This document shows, piece after piece, positions 28,614-36,922 of a stretch of 64,000 nucleotides of DNA (the first letter of the stretch is position 1; each line of letters opens with the position of its first letter). Origin of the DNA: Candidatus Eiseniibacteriota bacterium (GTDB lineage Bacteria > Orphanbacterota > Orphanbacteria > Orphanbacterales > Orphanbacteraceae); the NCBI GenBank assembly GCA_024276995.1, contig JAJRWB010000001.1, positions 62,001 through 126,000 of the forward strand, written 5' to 3'. The translations under genes and the position numbers were made by a program. The notes below the pieces were generated by a model, which had not been told where the DNA came from, did no database searches, and worked only from the letters and a program-made list of their open reading frames with translations.

Positions 28614-28652
28614 CCCCGTCTCTCGCCGTCATGCGGGAAACGGGGTTTTTTT
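28614..28652 (+). terminator. Intrinsic terminator of rpsT
   Basis: The hairpin CCCCGT...ACGGGG has an inner TCTCGC/GCGGGA stem and is followed by seven T on the plus strand (28646-28652). It overlaps the last codons of the convergent aldolase gene, so the same bases encode the aldolase C-terminus. Confidence 0.75.
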
Positions 28653-29357
28653 CCGTCCGCCGCCGTTGCATTTCGTGCACGTCTCGCACGGCCCGCATCC
28701 CGACCGGGGTGGTGACGGATCCTCTTTCAGGCTGAGGAGCTTGCGCACATCTTCCGGGGAGAGGGGATCGACCCGCCCGAGCATCCGGGCGGTGAAAAGG
28801 ATCTTCGCGAAGCTTTCGATCATCTCCATGACATGAAACGCCTTCAGAACGTTCGCGCCGAGCGCCACGGCGCCGTGATTCTTCAGGAGAAAAGCGTCGT
28901 GGATCCTCGCCGTGGGGATTACTCTTTCGGGCAGCTCTCCCGTGGCCGGCGTGCCGTACGGCGTGATCGGAATCGTTCCCACGGTGAGGAGCACCTCGGG
29001 AAGAACGCATTGGGCGAGGGGAACGCCCGCCACGGCGAAGCCGGTCGCCGTCGGCGGATGGGCATGAACCACGGCGCCGACGTCGGGCCGTGCCGCGTAG
29101 ATCGCCAAGTGAAGGGGCAGTTCCGTCGACGGCGTTCCCCTTCCCCCCCGCTTCACGCCGGCTCCGTCCACGGTGACGAGATCCCAGTCGCGCAACGTCC
29201 CCTTGCACACTCCGGCCGGCGTGGTGAGGAAGCGGTTGGGACCGATCCGGATGGAGAGGTTTCCCTCGGTGGAGACGACGAGACCCTTGTCGTAGAGCCG
29301 GCGCCCCGCGTCGACGACGGCGGCGGCGCCCTCGACGGGCGACGGGAAACGGTTCAT
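28629..29357 (-). CDS. Class II aldolase (fuculose-phosphate-type), microcompartment-associated
   Basis: 242 aa. It has the class II aldolase/adducin fold with the expected metal and catalytic residues: Glu79 (STEL), His98 and His100 (VVHAHPP), and His161 (KNHGAVALG). Enzymes of this family cleave fuculose-1-P or rhamnulose-1-P to DHAP and lactaldehyde, and microcompartments of the PVM type use them upstream of an acylating aldehyde dehydrogenase. The C-terminal 35 residues are unusual: Cys221, 224, 227 and 230 form CxxCxxCxxC, a possible Fe-S or metal site or cargo tag. The start overlaps the BMC-P gene (ATGA). Confidence 0.85.
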   Translation of the reverse strand: MNRFPSPVEGAAAVVDAGRRLYDKGLVVSTEGNLSIRIGPNRFLTTPAGVCKGTLRDWDLVTVDGAGVKRGGRGTPSTELPLHLAIYAARPDVGAVVHAHPPTATGFAVAGVPLAQCVLPEVLLTVGTIPITPYGTPATGELPERVIPTARIHDAFLLKNHGAVALGANVLKAFHVMEMIESFAKILFTARMLGRVDPLSPEDVRKLLSLKEDPSPPRSGCGPCETCTKCNGGGRKKTPFPA

Positions 29358-29656
29358 GGCGCGTCGTTTTTCCTGTAGGCGATTTCGCCGCCCACTTCCA
29401 CCGTGTCCACCACCGATACGATGAGGCTCCGGATCGGCGGATCGTCGAGGCCGAGCAGTTCGATCGCGGCATGGCCTTCGTGATTGACGAGCACCCTGTC
29501 GCCGACGCCGGCGTCCACCGTATCGATGGCGAGAAACGTATCGCCCGCCGGTTCGCCGCGCGCATCGACCGGGCGCACCACGAGGATCCTCTTCCCCCTC
29601 AAGGAGGGGTGCTTCTCGGTGGATACCATCTCGCCGGTCGTCTCGCAGAGAATCAT
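29354..29656 (-). CDS. Microcompartment vertex protein BMC-P (EutN/CcmL family), copy 3
   Basis: 100 aa from the ATG at 29656. The EutN/CcmL pattern is clear: GEMVSTEKHPSLRGKRILVVRPVD near the N-terminus, FLAIDTVDAGVGDRVLV in the middle, and SVVDTVEVGGEI at the end. Such proteins form pentamers that cap shell vertices. It overlaps both neighbours by 4 bases, so it is translationally coupled. It is one of three paralogues in the operon. Confidence 0.92.
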   Translation of the reverse strand: MILCETTGEMVSTEKHPSLRGKRILVVRPVDARGEPAGDTFLAIDTVDAGVGDRVLVNHEGHAAIELLGLDDPPIRSLIVSVVDTVEVGGEIAYRKNDAP

Positions 29657-29922
29657 GACACCGAACCGATCTGATCGACGATGCCCAGAATCGTCACGTC
29701 GCTCGGAAGCTGTTCGGCGCCGAACGCTTTCGCCGCCTCCCTCTTCTCGACGATGAACACCGTCTGGCCCGGCGCGGCGCTGATCGTGTCGATCGCCACG
29801 ACGGGCGCGCCGGTCTCGCGTCCCCGGCAGTCGGTCGGCTGCACCAGGAGGAAACGCCTTCCTTTCAAACATTCGACCTTTTCGGTCATTACCACCGTGC
29901 CGATCACCTTCGCCACTCTCAC
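29653..29922 (-). CDS. Microcompartment vertex protein BMC-P (EutN/CcmL family), copy 2
   Basis: 89 aa from a GTG at 29922 overlapping the BMC-T stop (GTGA). EutN/CcmL blocks: RVAKVIGTVVMTEKVECLKGRRFLLVQ, VVAIDTISAAPGQTVFIV, and VTILGIVDQIGSV. It is shorter than its two paralogues. It is predicted to form a pentameric vertex cap; why three different BMC-P genes are kept is unknown, though PVM-type loci often have three. Confidence 0.9.
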   Translation of the reverse strand: MRVAKVIGTVVMTEKVECLKGRRFLLVQPTDCRGRETGAPVVAIDTISAAPGQTVFIVEKREAAKAFGAEQLPSDVTILGIVDQIGSVS

Positions 29923-30482
29923 GACGGCAGGTACTCCTTCACGATTTCGGCGGTGATCTCCGCCGAGGGGGCGGCGATCACCACCTCGTCGAAGAGATCG
30001 GTATCGCGCCCGGCGGCATCTCCCCCGGCGCGGACCGACGCCTCGACGTCGGCGAGCGTTCCGGTGAGGATAACGAAGCCCCTCCCGCCGATCCGCCGTG
30101 CGAGATCGATTCGAAGGAGCGTGACGGCGGTCGCCTTCGCCGCGGCGTCGGCTGCACGGATCGTGGCGGCGACGGTGCACGTTTCGATGACGCCGATCGA
30201 ATCGACGGTGCGTTCGATCGATGCGCCCTCGAGGATCGGCACGATCGAACCGTCCGGCGCCGGAAGAAAAACGCGGTCCACCAGGCGGCCGCCCGCCGCT
30301 TCGACGCCCCGCTCGAAGGAGGAGCGCACCGATTCGACGTCCCCCCGGAAGAGGATCATGTACTTCCCCGGATCGATCGGGTGCGACGCGATCAATTCGA
30401 CGCGCGCTCTTTTCGTCAGGCTGTCGGCGGCGCGGATTCCGGCGGCGATCGAGTCGAGTTCGAGAAGGGCGAGTGCTTCCAT
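29919..30482 (-). CDS. Tandem-domain microcompartment shell protein BMC-T
   Basis: 187 aa made of two BMC (Pfam00936-type) domains. The first is about residues 2-88 (LALLELDSIAAGIRAADSLTKRARVEL...YMILFRGDVESVRSSFERGVEAAG). The second is about 94-182 (SIGVIETCTVAATIRAADAAAKATAVTL...GFVILTGTLADVEASVRAG). Tandem proteins form trimers that look like hexamers and can carry a larger, gated pore. It starts 1 base after the aldehyde dehydrogenase stop. It is the only BMC-T in the locus. Confidence 0.93.
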   Translation of the reverse strand: MEALALLELDSIAAGIRAADSLTKRARVELIASHPIDPGKYMILFRGDVESVRSSFERGVEAAGGRLVDRVFLPAPDGSIVPILEGASIERTVDSIGVIETCTVAATIRAADAAAKATAVTLLRIDLARRIGGRGFVILTGTLADVEASVRAGGDAAGRDTDLFDEVVIAAPSAEITAEIVKEYLPS

Positions 30483-30483
30483 G

Positions 30484-31929
30484 TCAGACGATCCTGAAAC
30501 GGTCCACGAGGACGCAGCGCCGCGGACGGGAAAAAGTGAGAGCGTTCGTCAGGCCGTCCCCGGTGGGACTGGCGATGGTGAAACTGGTGCTCCCTTCGCC
30601 GCCGAAGCCGAGCCCTGCATAGTGAGGTCCGTTCTTGACGAAAATCGAGACATCCATCACCCGGGCCATCCGGCTGAGCTTGTCGATATTCCGCGAGTGC
30701 ATGCTCGCCGTGTGGCGGAAGCCGTGTTCCGCCCGGACGGCGAGATCGATCCCCGCGTCGGCGTTCTCGACGGCGGTGATCCCCATGACCGGCATCATCA
30801 GTTCCGACCAGATGAAGGGGTGGTTGTTCGGCACTTCCGCGATGATCATCCGGCAATCGGCCGGACCGGAGATGCCGATGGCGTCGAGGATGACGTTCGC
30901 GTCCCTGCCGATAAAATCTTTCCGCGGCGGCGACGGCGCGCCGGGACCGTTGTCCTCGTGAAGCACCTGTTTTCTCAGGCGATCGAGTTCGGCGCCCGCC
31001 ACCTCGTAGGCCCCATGGCGGATCATCGACTCCTTCAATCGGGCGATCACCGCCGCGACGCAGATCACTTCCTTTTCGTCGACACACACGATATTGTTGT
31101 CTAAAGAACCTCCGGCGACGATGTCCCGGCCCGCCTGGTCGAGATCGGCTGTTTCGTCCACCACCGACGGGGGGTTTCCCGGGCCGGCGGCGATCACCCG
31201 TTTCCCCGACGCCATCGCCGCTCGCACCACGGCGCTTCCGCCGGTGACGACGAGAAGACGGATCGACGGGTGACCCATGATCTCCCGGGCCGTGTCGATA
31301 GTCGGCTCCTCGACGGCGGTAAAGAGCGCCTCGGGCGCGCCGGCGGCGTGCATCGCTTAATTCAGCAGCGCGACACACCGGTTCGTCGACCTCTTCGCCC
31401 CGGGGTGGGCGTTGAATACCACCGTGTTTCCCGCGGCGATCATGCCGATGCCGTTGTTGATCACCGTCTCGGTGGGATTCGTGGAAGGGACGATCGAACC
31501 GATCACCCCGAAGGGCGCGTGGTCGGTGAGGGTGAGGCCGTGGTCGCCGGTCACCGCGTCGGGAACGAGGATCTCGGTGCCCGGTGTCCGAGTCGCCACG
31601 AGGATGTTTTTCCGGATCTTATCCTCCACGCGACCCATGCCGGTTTCGGCCACCGCGTCTTCCGACAGAGAAGGCGCGGCGTCGACCGCCGCCCGCCGGG
31701 CGGCCTCGACGATCTGGTTCCTCTTTTCGAGGGAGACTTCGCGGAACTCGAGGAACGCCTTCTGCGCCCCCTGCACCGCACCGTCGACGGTGGAGTAGAT
31801 CCCGCTCGACGACGTTGGAGCGGCGGAGACGGACGGCCGGAGGGAAAGGTCTCCTCCGCCGAGCCGCTGAAGCACGCGATCCACGATCGTGTCGATGTCG
31901 AGCTCGGTGAATGCCCCGCGACCGCCCAA
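30484..31929 (-). pseudogene. CoA-acylating aldehyde dehydrogenase (PduP-like), interrupted by in-frame TAA
   Basis: The frame runs 482 codons from a TTG at 31929 but holds a TAA at 31357-31359 (codon 191). The N-terminus (TELDIDTIVDRVLQRL) looks like an amphipathic encapsulation helix, followed by a variable linker. The enzyme body is PduP/EutE-like: PFGVIGSIVPSTNPTETVINN before the break, and GAPEALFTAVEEPTIDTA, GPGNPPSVVDETA and catalytic Cys282 (NNIVCVDEKE) after it. The stop replaces a position where Glu is expected (LLN-E-AMHAAG), a GAA to TAA change. An ATG lies two codons after the stop but has no ribosome-binding site, so a split two-part product is possible but doubtful. The reaction would be aldehyde + CoA + NAD+ to acyl-CoA. 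Confidence 0.85.
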
Positions 31930-31932
31930 CGG

Positions 31933-32226
31933 TCAGTTCCCTTTCCGGTAGGTGAGTTTCCCTCCCGATTCGACGGCGTCGACGATACCGATGATGACGG
32001 CATCGACCGGGCGGTTTTCCGTCATCGGTGTGAGGCGGGACGAGCTTCCCTGGGCGCAAAGGACGATTTCGCCCACTCCCGCGCCCGCCGCGTCGACGGC
32101 GACGAACGAACCGCCCGTCGCCTTGCCGGCCGAATCGACCACGCCGATGAGAAGGAGTTTCAGCCCTTCGAGGCGATCCGCCTTCCGCGTGGCGACGACG
32201 GTGCCCTCCACCCTTCCGAGTACCAT
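31933..32226 (-). CDS. Microcompartment vertex protein BMC-P (EutN/CcmL family), copy 1
   Basis: 97 aa. EutN/CcmL pattern: [52 protein letters not shown], and [18 protein letters not shown]. This is the most canonical of the three copies, with the GSSSRL loop found in standard pentamers. It lies between BMC-H and the aldehyde dehydrogenase; the latter starts 3 bases after its stop. Confidence 0.94.
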   Translation of the reverse strand: MVLGRVEGTVVATRKADRLEGLKLLLIGVVDSAGKATGGSFVAVDAAGAGVGEIVLCAQGSSSRLTPMTENRPVDAVIIGIVDAVESGGKLTYRKGN

Positions 32227-32278
32227 TTACGCTCCTCGCCTCCGGGAGGATTCCCCCGGGCTCTCTCGAACAGCGCTC

Positions 32279-32575
32279 CTAATTCGAGCTCTTTTGCGCC
32301 GTCTTTCCGATGGGGAGGATCGATTCGAGATTCTCGTGGGGCCGCGGAATCACGTGGACCGATACGAGTTCTCCCACGCGGCTCGCCGCGGCGCTCCCCG
32401 CCTCGGTGGCGGCGCGCACGGCGGCCACGTCGCCCCGGACGATGGCGGTGACATATCCGCCGCCGATTCTTTCGTAGTGAACCAGTTGCACCTTCGCCGC
32501 CTTCACCATGGCGTCCGAGGCTTCCACCATTCCGACGAAGCCCCTCGTCTCAATGAGGCCTAGAGCTTCCCCCAT
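32279..32575 (-). CDS. Hexameric microcompartment shell protein BMC-H
   Basis: 98 aa single BMC domain: [27 protein letters not shown], pore loop [13 protein letters not shown], then [29 protein letters not shown]. It would form hexamers that tile the shell facets. It is the first gene of the operon, with an AGGAGG site and a promoter at 32643-32671. It is the only BMC-H copy here, fewer than usual for loci that also keep three BMC-P genes. The C-terminal tail (about 12 residues) is short. Confidence 0.95.
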   Translation of the reverse strand: MGEALGLIETRGFVGMVEASDAMVKAAKVQLVHYERIGGGYVTAIVRGDVAAVRAATEAGSAAASRVGELVSVHVIPRPHENLESILPIGKTAQKSSN

Positions 32576-32642
32576 AATATCCTCCTTCGTGAACGAACGG
32601 GTTCAGACGTTCCCAGTCGCGATGCCGTGGAAATGTGAAGAA

Positions 32643-32671
32643 AACGTAGCAGGGGCAAATCGGTGTGTCAA
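32643..32671 (-). promoter_or_regulatory. Sigma-70-type promoter of the microcompartment operon
   Basis: Minus-strand TTGACA (32666-32671) and TACGTT (32643-32648) with a 17-base spacer. The -35 box contains the TGA stop of the upstream membrane-protein gene. No operator or regulator gene is evident next to it. Confidence 0.65.
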
Positions 32672-33588
32672 CGCTCTTTCCCCCGTGTCACCGCGGCCGG
32701 GACGAGGTGGATCAGGCCGAGTGCCGCGATCTCGGCGAGACTCGTGAAGAGCCTTACGCCGAGGGCGAGAAGGACCGCATCGACCGGCGGGACGTACCGG
32801 GCGAGGGCGGCGGCGAAAACCGCCTCGCGGACGCCGACGCCGCCGGGGGCGAAGAAGGCGGCGAAGCCGGCCACCACCGACAGGGCATACCCCCCGGAGA
32901 GGGCGGGAAGGGCGGTGAGGGGGATCGGACCGCCGATCGATCGGACCAGGAACCATACCGCCGAACCGAGGAGTATCCAAGTGAGGAGGAACGCCGCCGC
33001 GAAAAGCGCCGAGCGCCTCCTTTGGATCGTCTCTTCGAGGGGATGGCGGCCGAGACGGCGGTAGAGGGCGTTCGCCGCCGCGACGACCGGTCCCGGTGCG
33101 AAGACGAGGGCGCCGAGCATCAGCACGCCGCCGGCGCGGCAGAGCGTCGCCGTCCCTCCTTCTCCGGGGGGTGAGGCGAGAAGATAGAGGGCCAGCGCCG
33201 TGACGATGACGAAAAGATGTTCCATCCCGGCGGCGGTGACCACCGTACGGACCGACACGTTCCGTTCGGCGAAGAAGCCGGCGCGCATGGTGAAGATCCA
33301 GATCTTTCCGGGCACATACTTTCCGAGAAGGGAGAGGAGCACGATGCGCACCGTTTCGACGAGTTTCACCCGCCCGCCGAAGGAGCGCAGGAGGCTCGCG
33401 ATCACTCCGGCCTGGACGAACTGGTAGACCGTGAGTGCCGTGAACGCCCCGGAGAGGAGAACGCCGTCCGCCCTCGAGGCGATCCGTCCGATTTCCCCCC
33501 TTTGTGCGATGAGGTATCCGAGGAAGAAAACGAGCGCCGCGGCGAGAAAGACGCCGTTGACGAGTCGGATGAGCCGTTTCTTGTCCAT
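32668..33588 (-). CDS. UPF0104/LPG-synthase-TM-like integral membrane protein
   Basis: 306 aa with about eight predicted membrane segments. Family features: GKYVPGKIW in the first third and the GGYALSVVAGFAAFFAPGGVGVREAVFA block near the end (the P-G-G-x-G-x-R-E motif). Relatives include the membrane domain of lysylphosphatidylglycerol synthases (MprF) and dolichol-type flippase-like proteins, but the substrate cannot be told. It lies between the metalloprotease gene and the microcompartment operon. Confidence 0.82.
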   Translation of the reverse strand: MDKKRLIRLVNGVFLAAALVFFLGYLIAQRGEIGRIASRADGVLLSGAFTALTVYQFVQAGVIASLLRSFGGRVKLVETVRIVLLSLLGKYVPGKIWIFTMRAGFFAERNVSVRTVVTAAGMEHLFVIVTALALYLLASPPGEGGTATLCRAGGVLMLGALVFAPGPVVAAANALYRRLGRHPLEETIQRRRSALFAAAFLLTWILLGSAVWFLVRSIGGPIPLTALPALSGGYALSVVAGFAAFFAPGGVGVREAVFAAALARYVPPVDAVLLALGVRLFTSLAEIAALGLIHLVPAAVTRGKER

Positions 33589-33631
33589 GGCGGCATGGTA
33601 ACGGTCCGGCGCGACAAAAGCCCGGCGAAAA

Positions 33632-36600
33632 TCACCGGATCAGAATCATGCGCGCCGTATCGCTCCAACGAGGGGTGTCGATGCGGTAGAAATAGACGCC
33701 GCTTCCCGCCGCGCCGCCGGTGTCGCTTTGCCCGTTCCACACCGCCTCGTGCCAGCCGGCCGCGCGGTCGGCGTCGACGAGGGTGGCGACGCGCCGCCCG
33801 GTGATGTCGAAGATGTCGAGCCTCACGTGGGTGTTCGATGCGAGTCCGTACGAAATGACCGTCACCGGGTTGAACGGGTTGGGCGTGTTTCCGGCGAGCC
33901 GGTCGACAATGGGAAGCGCCTTTCCGCCGCCCTCCACGCCGGTGGCCGATTCGACGAGGAACGTGTAAGGCGCTGCGATGGCATCCGCGGCGACGAGACT
34001 CGTGTTCGACGTGCTGTCGGTGCCGAAGAGGAACGTCGTATCGAAATCGGCGCCCCCCCAGACGCGTCCGTAGTACTCCACCGTCGATCCGAAGAGGAAC
34101 GTCGAGCCGATGAGCGCCGAGTAGTAGTCGATCCCGGCGGTGAGGGTGTCGAAGAGGAGCGGCACGCTGGCGTACACCGGGTCCCCCGCGACATGGTAGA
34201 CCACTTCCCCGCCAGTAATCGAGCCGGCGGGGCTCGTACCGATTCGCATCGTCACCGAGGGCTGAGTGTCGAGCACGTGGAGAGGATCGCGCATGGTGGC
34301 GGCCGGTTCCACCGTGAGGGGGACGTGATACGAAGCGAGAGGGTTCCACGCGGAGCTGAAATCGTAATAGAGCCCGCCCTTGTCCGCCACGATCGCCATG
34401 CCGTTCGGGTCGTTCCCCGAAATGTAGAACTGCACGTTCGCCCCGCGACCGAACCCCGTTCCGTAGGGAACCGCCGCGCGCCACCAGGAATACCCGCCTT
34501 CGTTCCTGTCGAATACGAGCGCGGTCGAGTCCCACGCAGTCGAATTCCAGTGAAGCCACCCGGAGTGTCCCCCGACGCCGAGACTATCCGCCGGGGTAAA
34601 GCGCACTTCCACCAGGGCGTCGAGAAGGGGATCGAGTGTATCGCCGCTCATGAAATTGGAGTACGCCGAGGCGGTGGAATCGACGTATTCCACGGTGAGG
34701 AGAGGGAGTTCGGTGGTGAATTTCGATCCGCTTCCCCAGTAGCCGTACGTGCCCGACAGGAGATCTTTCCCGCGGATCCTCCACCACAGGGGCGTTCCCG
34801 GCGGAAGGGAGTCGGACATCCAGAATGTGTCGGCCGGTGATCCGGTCGCCCCGTCGATGTTGACGAGCAAAGAGGTAAAGAGAGAGTCGGATGCAATCTG
34901 AATCGTATAGGCCTTGAGCGTATCCAGGGGGTCGGAAAGAACGATCGGCTGCCAGCGGAACGTCGGCGTGAGGGTGACGTAGAGCGAACCGGCGCCCGGC
35001 GTATACAGCGCGGCCGGCGGCGGAGGATAAAGGGGCGTCGCAGCCACCTGGGCGGCCGGCGACGGGTTGGGAACTTCGTCGAGCGAGAAGAGGGAGTAGT
35101 AATACACGACGTCCGGAAGAAGCCCGGTCACCGCGAGGGTGTCGGCCGCGAGAGGGAGAGCCGGCCGGCGCTCGACGAGCACGCCCTGCAGCGTATCGGC
35201 CGGGTAGGCGGAGGTGCTCACGCGGATCATCACCGCGGCGAGATCGGCGTTGGGCGGGTTCAGCCAGTGGAGCACGGCGCTCGAGTCGAACGATTCCACC
35301 GCGAGGGATGTCACCGGCGCGGGGGGAACGCCGTCGTAGATGAGCACCGTGTCGGCGGCGAAGGTGGTTCCCGCGTTCGCCACCGAATTGATCGCCCGGC
35401 ACTCGATGACATGCAGCGTCTCGGAGAGCGCCGGCGGGATGAAGGTGTACGCCTCGCCCGCGGAATCGAAGAGGCCGTCCGCCGCGGAAGCGGCCGCCCA
35501 CGCGCCGCCGTCGATCCTCACCTCCACCGAGGCGATCGTGTTCAGCGTGATGTTGTTTCCCGTTCCCCGCCAGTTCAGATTGACCAGGGGATTGACGTAC
35601 GCCGACCCGGTAATCGCCGGTGTGTAGACACCGAGGGAATCGGCGATCGGATCGAGCAGCGCCGTCGGGTACGTATCGAGTATGTTCGCGATGTTGTCGG
35701 CATCGTCGTCCCCGTCGCCCACCTGCCCCGTCGTCCAGGGGCAGAGGGAATCGGCCGAAAGCGCGTTGACCCATCGCTTCATGATGCAACCCACGTCGGT
35801 GGCACACCCGTCCCCTTCCTTGTTCTGGGTTTCCATCTGTTCGTACCCGGCTGTAGTGGTGCATCCGGCGCCGGCGCCGGTGTACTCGTCGAGAGCGTAG
35901 AAGCTGTGGCCCATCTCGTGGGCCGCCAAGGCGTCAAGGTTGTCGATGCCGTCCGATCCGGCGTCGGACGTGACCACCAGGTAGGGTCCGCCGAAGTAGG
36001 AGAAACCGTACTTCGCGGCGGGCACGGCGAAACGCCCGTCGGGATCGTTCTTTGAATTCGCCACGATCGCCGCCACCGCCCAGTCGCTGCCGAGGGTGTC
36101 TCTCACGGCGTTCAGGTAGGAGCGCCCCTTGTAATACGTGTCGCCGGTGTGGAATCCGAGAGTGTCGAAGAGCCCTCGTGTCCAGAGTGTTTCGTACAGG
36201 GCCAAGGTGAAGGCCGGATGGGCGATCGGCTCGTACGGCGTCGGTACCGGGGAGGGAATTTCATATACGAACGAAAGGGCGCCGCCCGGGGCGTTCCGCG
36301 CCCAGAAATCGAGTCCTGCCTGTATCTCAGCCACCACCGTGTCGATCTCGCCGGTGGTCCAGTTTTCCGTCGATGGATCGATCGCGCCGTTGCTCTCGGG
36401 AAGGAGAATCGCCACCGCCACCTCGCCGAGCATGAACTCGCTCGTGTCGTAGAAATCGCCCCCCGTGGGCGCCTTCATCGCGCCCGCGGTCTTCCGCGGC
36501 GCGTCGGCCGCCCCTTCGCCGTCCCCGTCCTGCGGCGTTGTGTCCGGTCGCGGCGCGACCCGTTTCGCCCTCGATTTTTCGAAGGTGCGGTTCCACGCGG

Positions 36601-36922
36601 CCAGTGCGAATCGTCCGGCGCGCGTTGCCGGAGGGGGATCGACCGAGCGAACCGCCCCGGCGTGAACGTATTTCTCTCCTCCGGCGTTGCGGATCAGCGC
36701 GGGCCAGTCCGAGGGGGCCGCGTCGACGATGGCGCCCCCGCCGGGAAAGCCGTGGATCACCCTCCCGCCGTGGCGCGCGATGGCATCGCGCGTTTCACTC
36801 CAAGGCTCGTCGGCATCGCGAAAGAGGATGAGCCGCTCTTCGGCCGATGCCGGACCGCCCATAAGGGCGATCAACAGAAACGCTTTCATCGATGTACGAA
36901 GGGTGGTAGCCGTTCGGTTCAT
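33632..36922 (-). CDS. Secreted zinc metalloprotease (M64-like) with FlgD-like sorting tail
   Basis: 1096 aa from the ATG at 36922. A signal peptide is followed by a prodomain and a zinc-protease domain with H335-E336-xx-H339 in LAAHEMGHSFYALDEYTG. The HExGHSxxxLxDEY pattern is that of the M64 (IgA peptidase) family, with the Asp as third ligand. Fibronectin-type and Ig-like modules follow. The final 85 residues are the FlgD-like/type-A sorting-like module (NTPNPFNPVTVISY, RLDIFDITGRRVATL, SGVYFYRID, MILIR end). It is expected at the cell surface or outside. It is preceded by a long leader with a transcription attenuator, so conditional expression is likely. Confidence 0.85.
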   Translation of the reverse strand: MNRTATTLRTSMKAFLLIALMGGPASAEERLILFRDADEPWSETRDAIARHGGRVIHGFPGGGAIVDAAPSDWPALIRNAGGEKYVHAGAVRSVDPPPATRAGRFALAAWNRTFEKSRAKRVAPRPDTTPQDGDGEGAADAPRKTAGAMKAPTGGDFYDTSEFMLGEVAVAILLPESNGAIDPSTENWTTGEIDTVVAEIQAGLDFWARNAPGGALSFVYEIPSPVPTPYEPIAHPAFTLALYETLWTRGLFDTLGFHTGDTYYKGRSYLNAVRDTLGSDWAVAAIVANSKNDPDGRFAVPAAKYGFSYFGGPYLVVTSDAGSDGIDNLDALAAHEMGHSFYALDEYTGAGAGCTTTAGYEQMETQNKEGDGCATDVGCIMKRWVNALSADSLCPWTTGQVGDGDDDADNIANILDTYPTALLDPIADSLGVYTPAITGSAYVNPLVNLNWRGTGNNITLNTIASVEVRIDGGAWAAASAADGLFDSAGEAYTFIPPALSETLHVIECRAINSVANAGTTFAADTVLIYDGVPPAPVTSLAVESFDSSAVLHWLNPPNADLAAVMIRVSTSAYPADTLQGVLVERRPALPLAADTLAVTGLLPDVVYYYSLFSLDEVPNPSPAAQVAATPLYPPPPAALYTPGAGSLYVTLTPTFRWQPIVLSDPLDTLKAYTIQIASDSLFTSLLVNIDGATGSPADTFWMSDSLPPGTPLWWRIRGKDLLSGTYGYWGSGSKFTTELPLLTVEYVDSTASAYSNFMSGDTLDPLLDALVEVRFTPADSLGVGGHSGWLHWNSTAWDSTALVFDRNEGGYSWWRAAVPYGTGFGRGANVQFYISGNDPNGMAIVADKGGLYYDFSSAWNPLASYHVPLTVEPAATMRDPLHVLDTQPSVTMRIGTSPAGSITGGEVVYHVAGDPVYASVPLLFDTLTAGIDYYSALIGSTFLFGSTVEYYGRVWGGADFDTTFLFGTDSTSNTSLVAADAIAAPYTFLVESATGVEGGGKALPIVDRLAGNTPNPFNPVTVISYGLASNTHVRLDIFDITGRRVATLVDADRAAGWHEAVWNGQSDTGGAAGSGVYFYRIDTPRWSDTARMILIR

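Noticed and set aside
30484-31353. Second half of the aldehyde dehydrogenase as an independent gene
   Set aside because: It begins inside the NAD-binding domain, has no ribosome-binding site, and joins in frame with the first half through a single stop codon.
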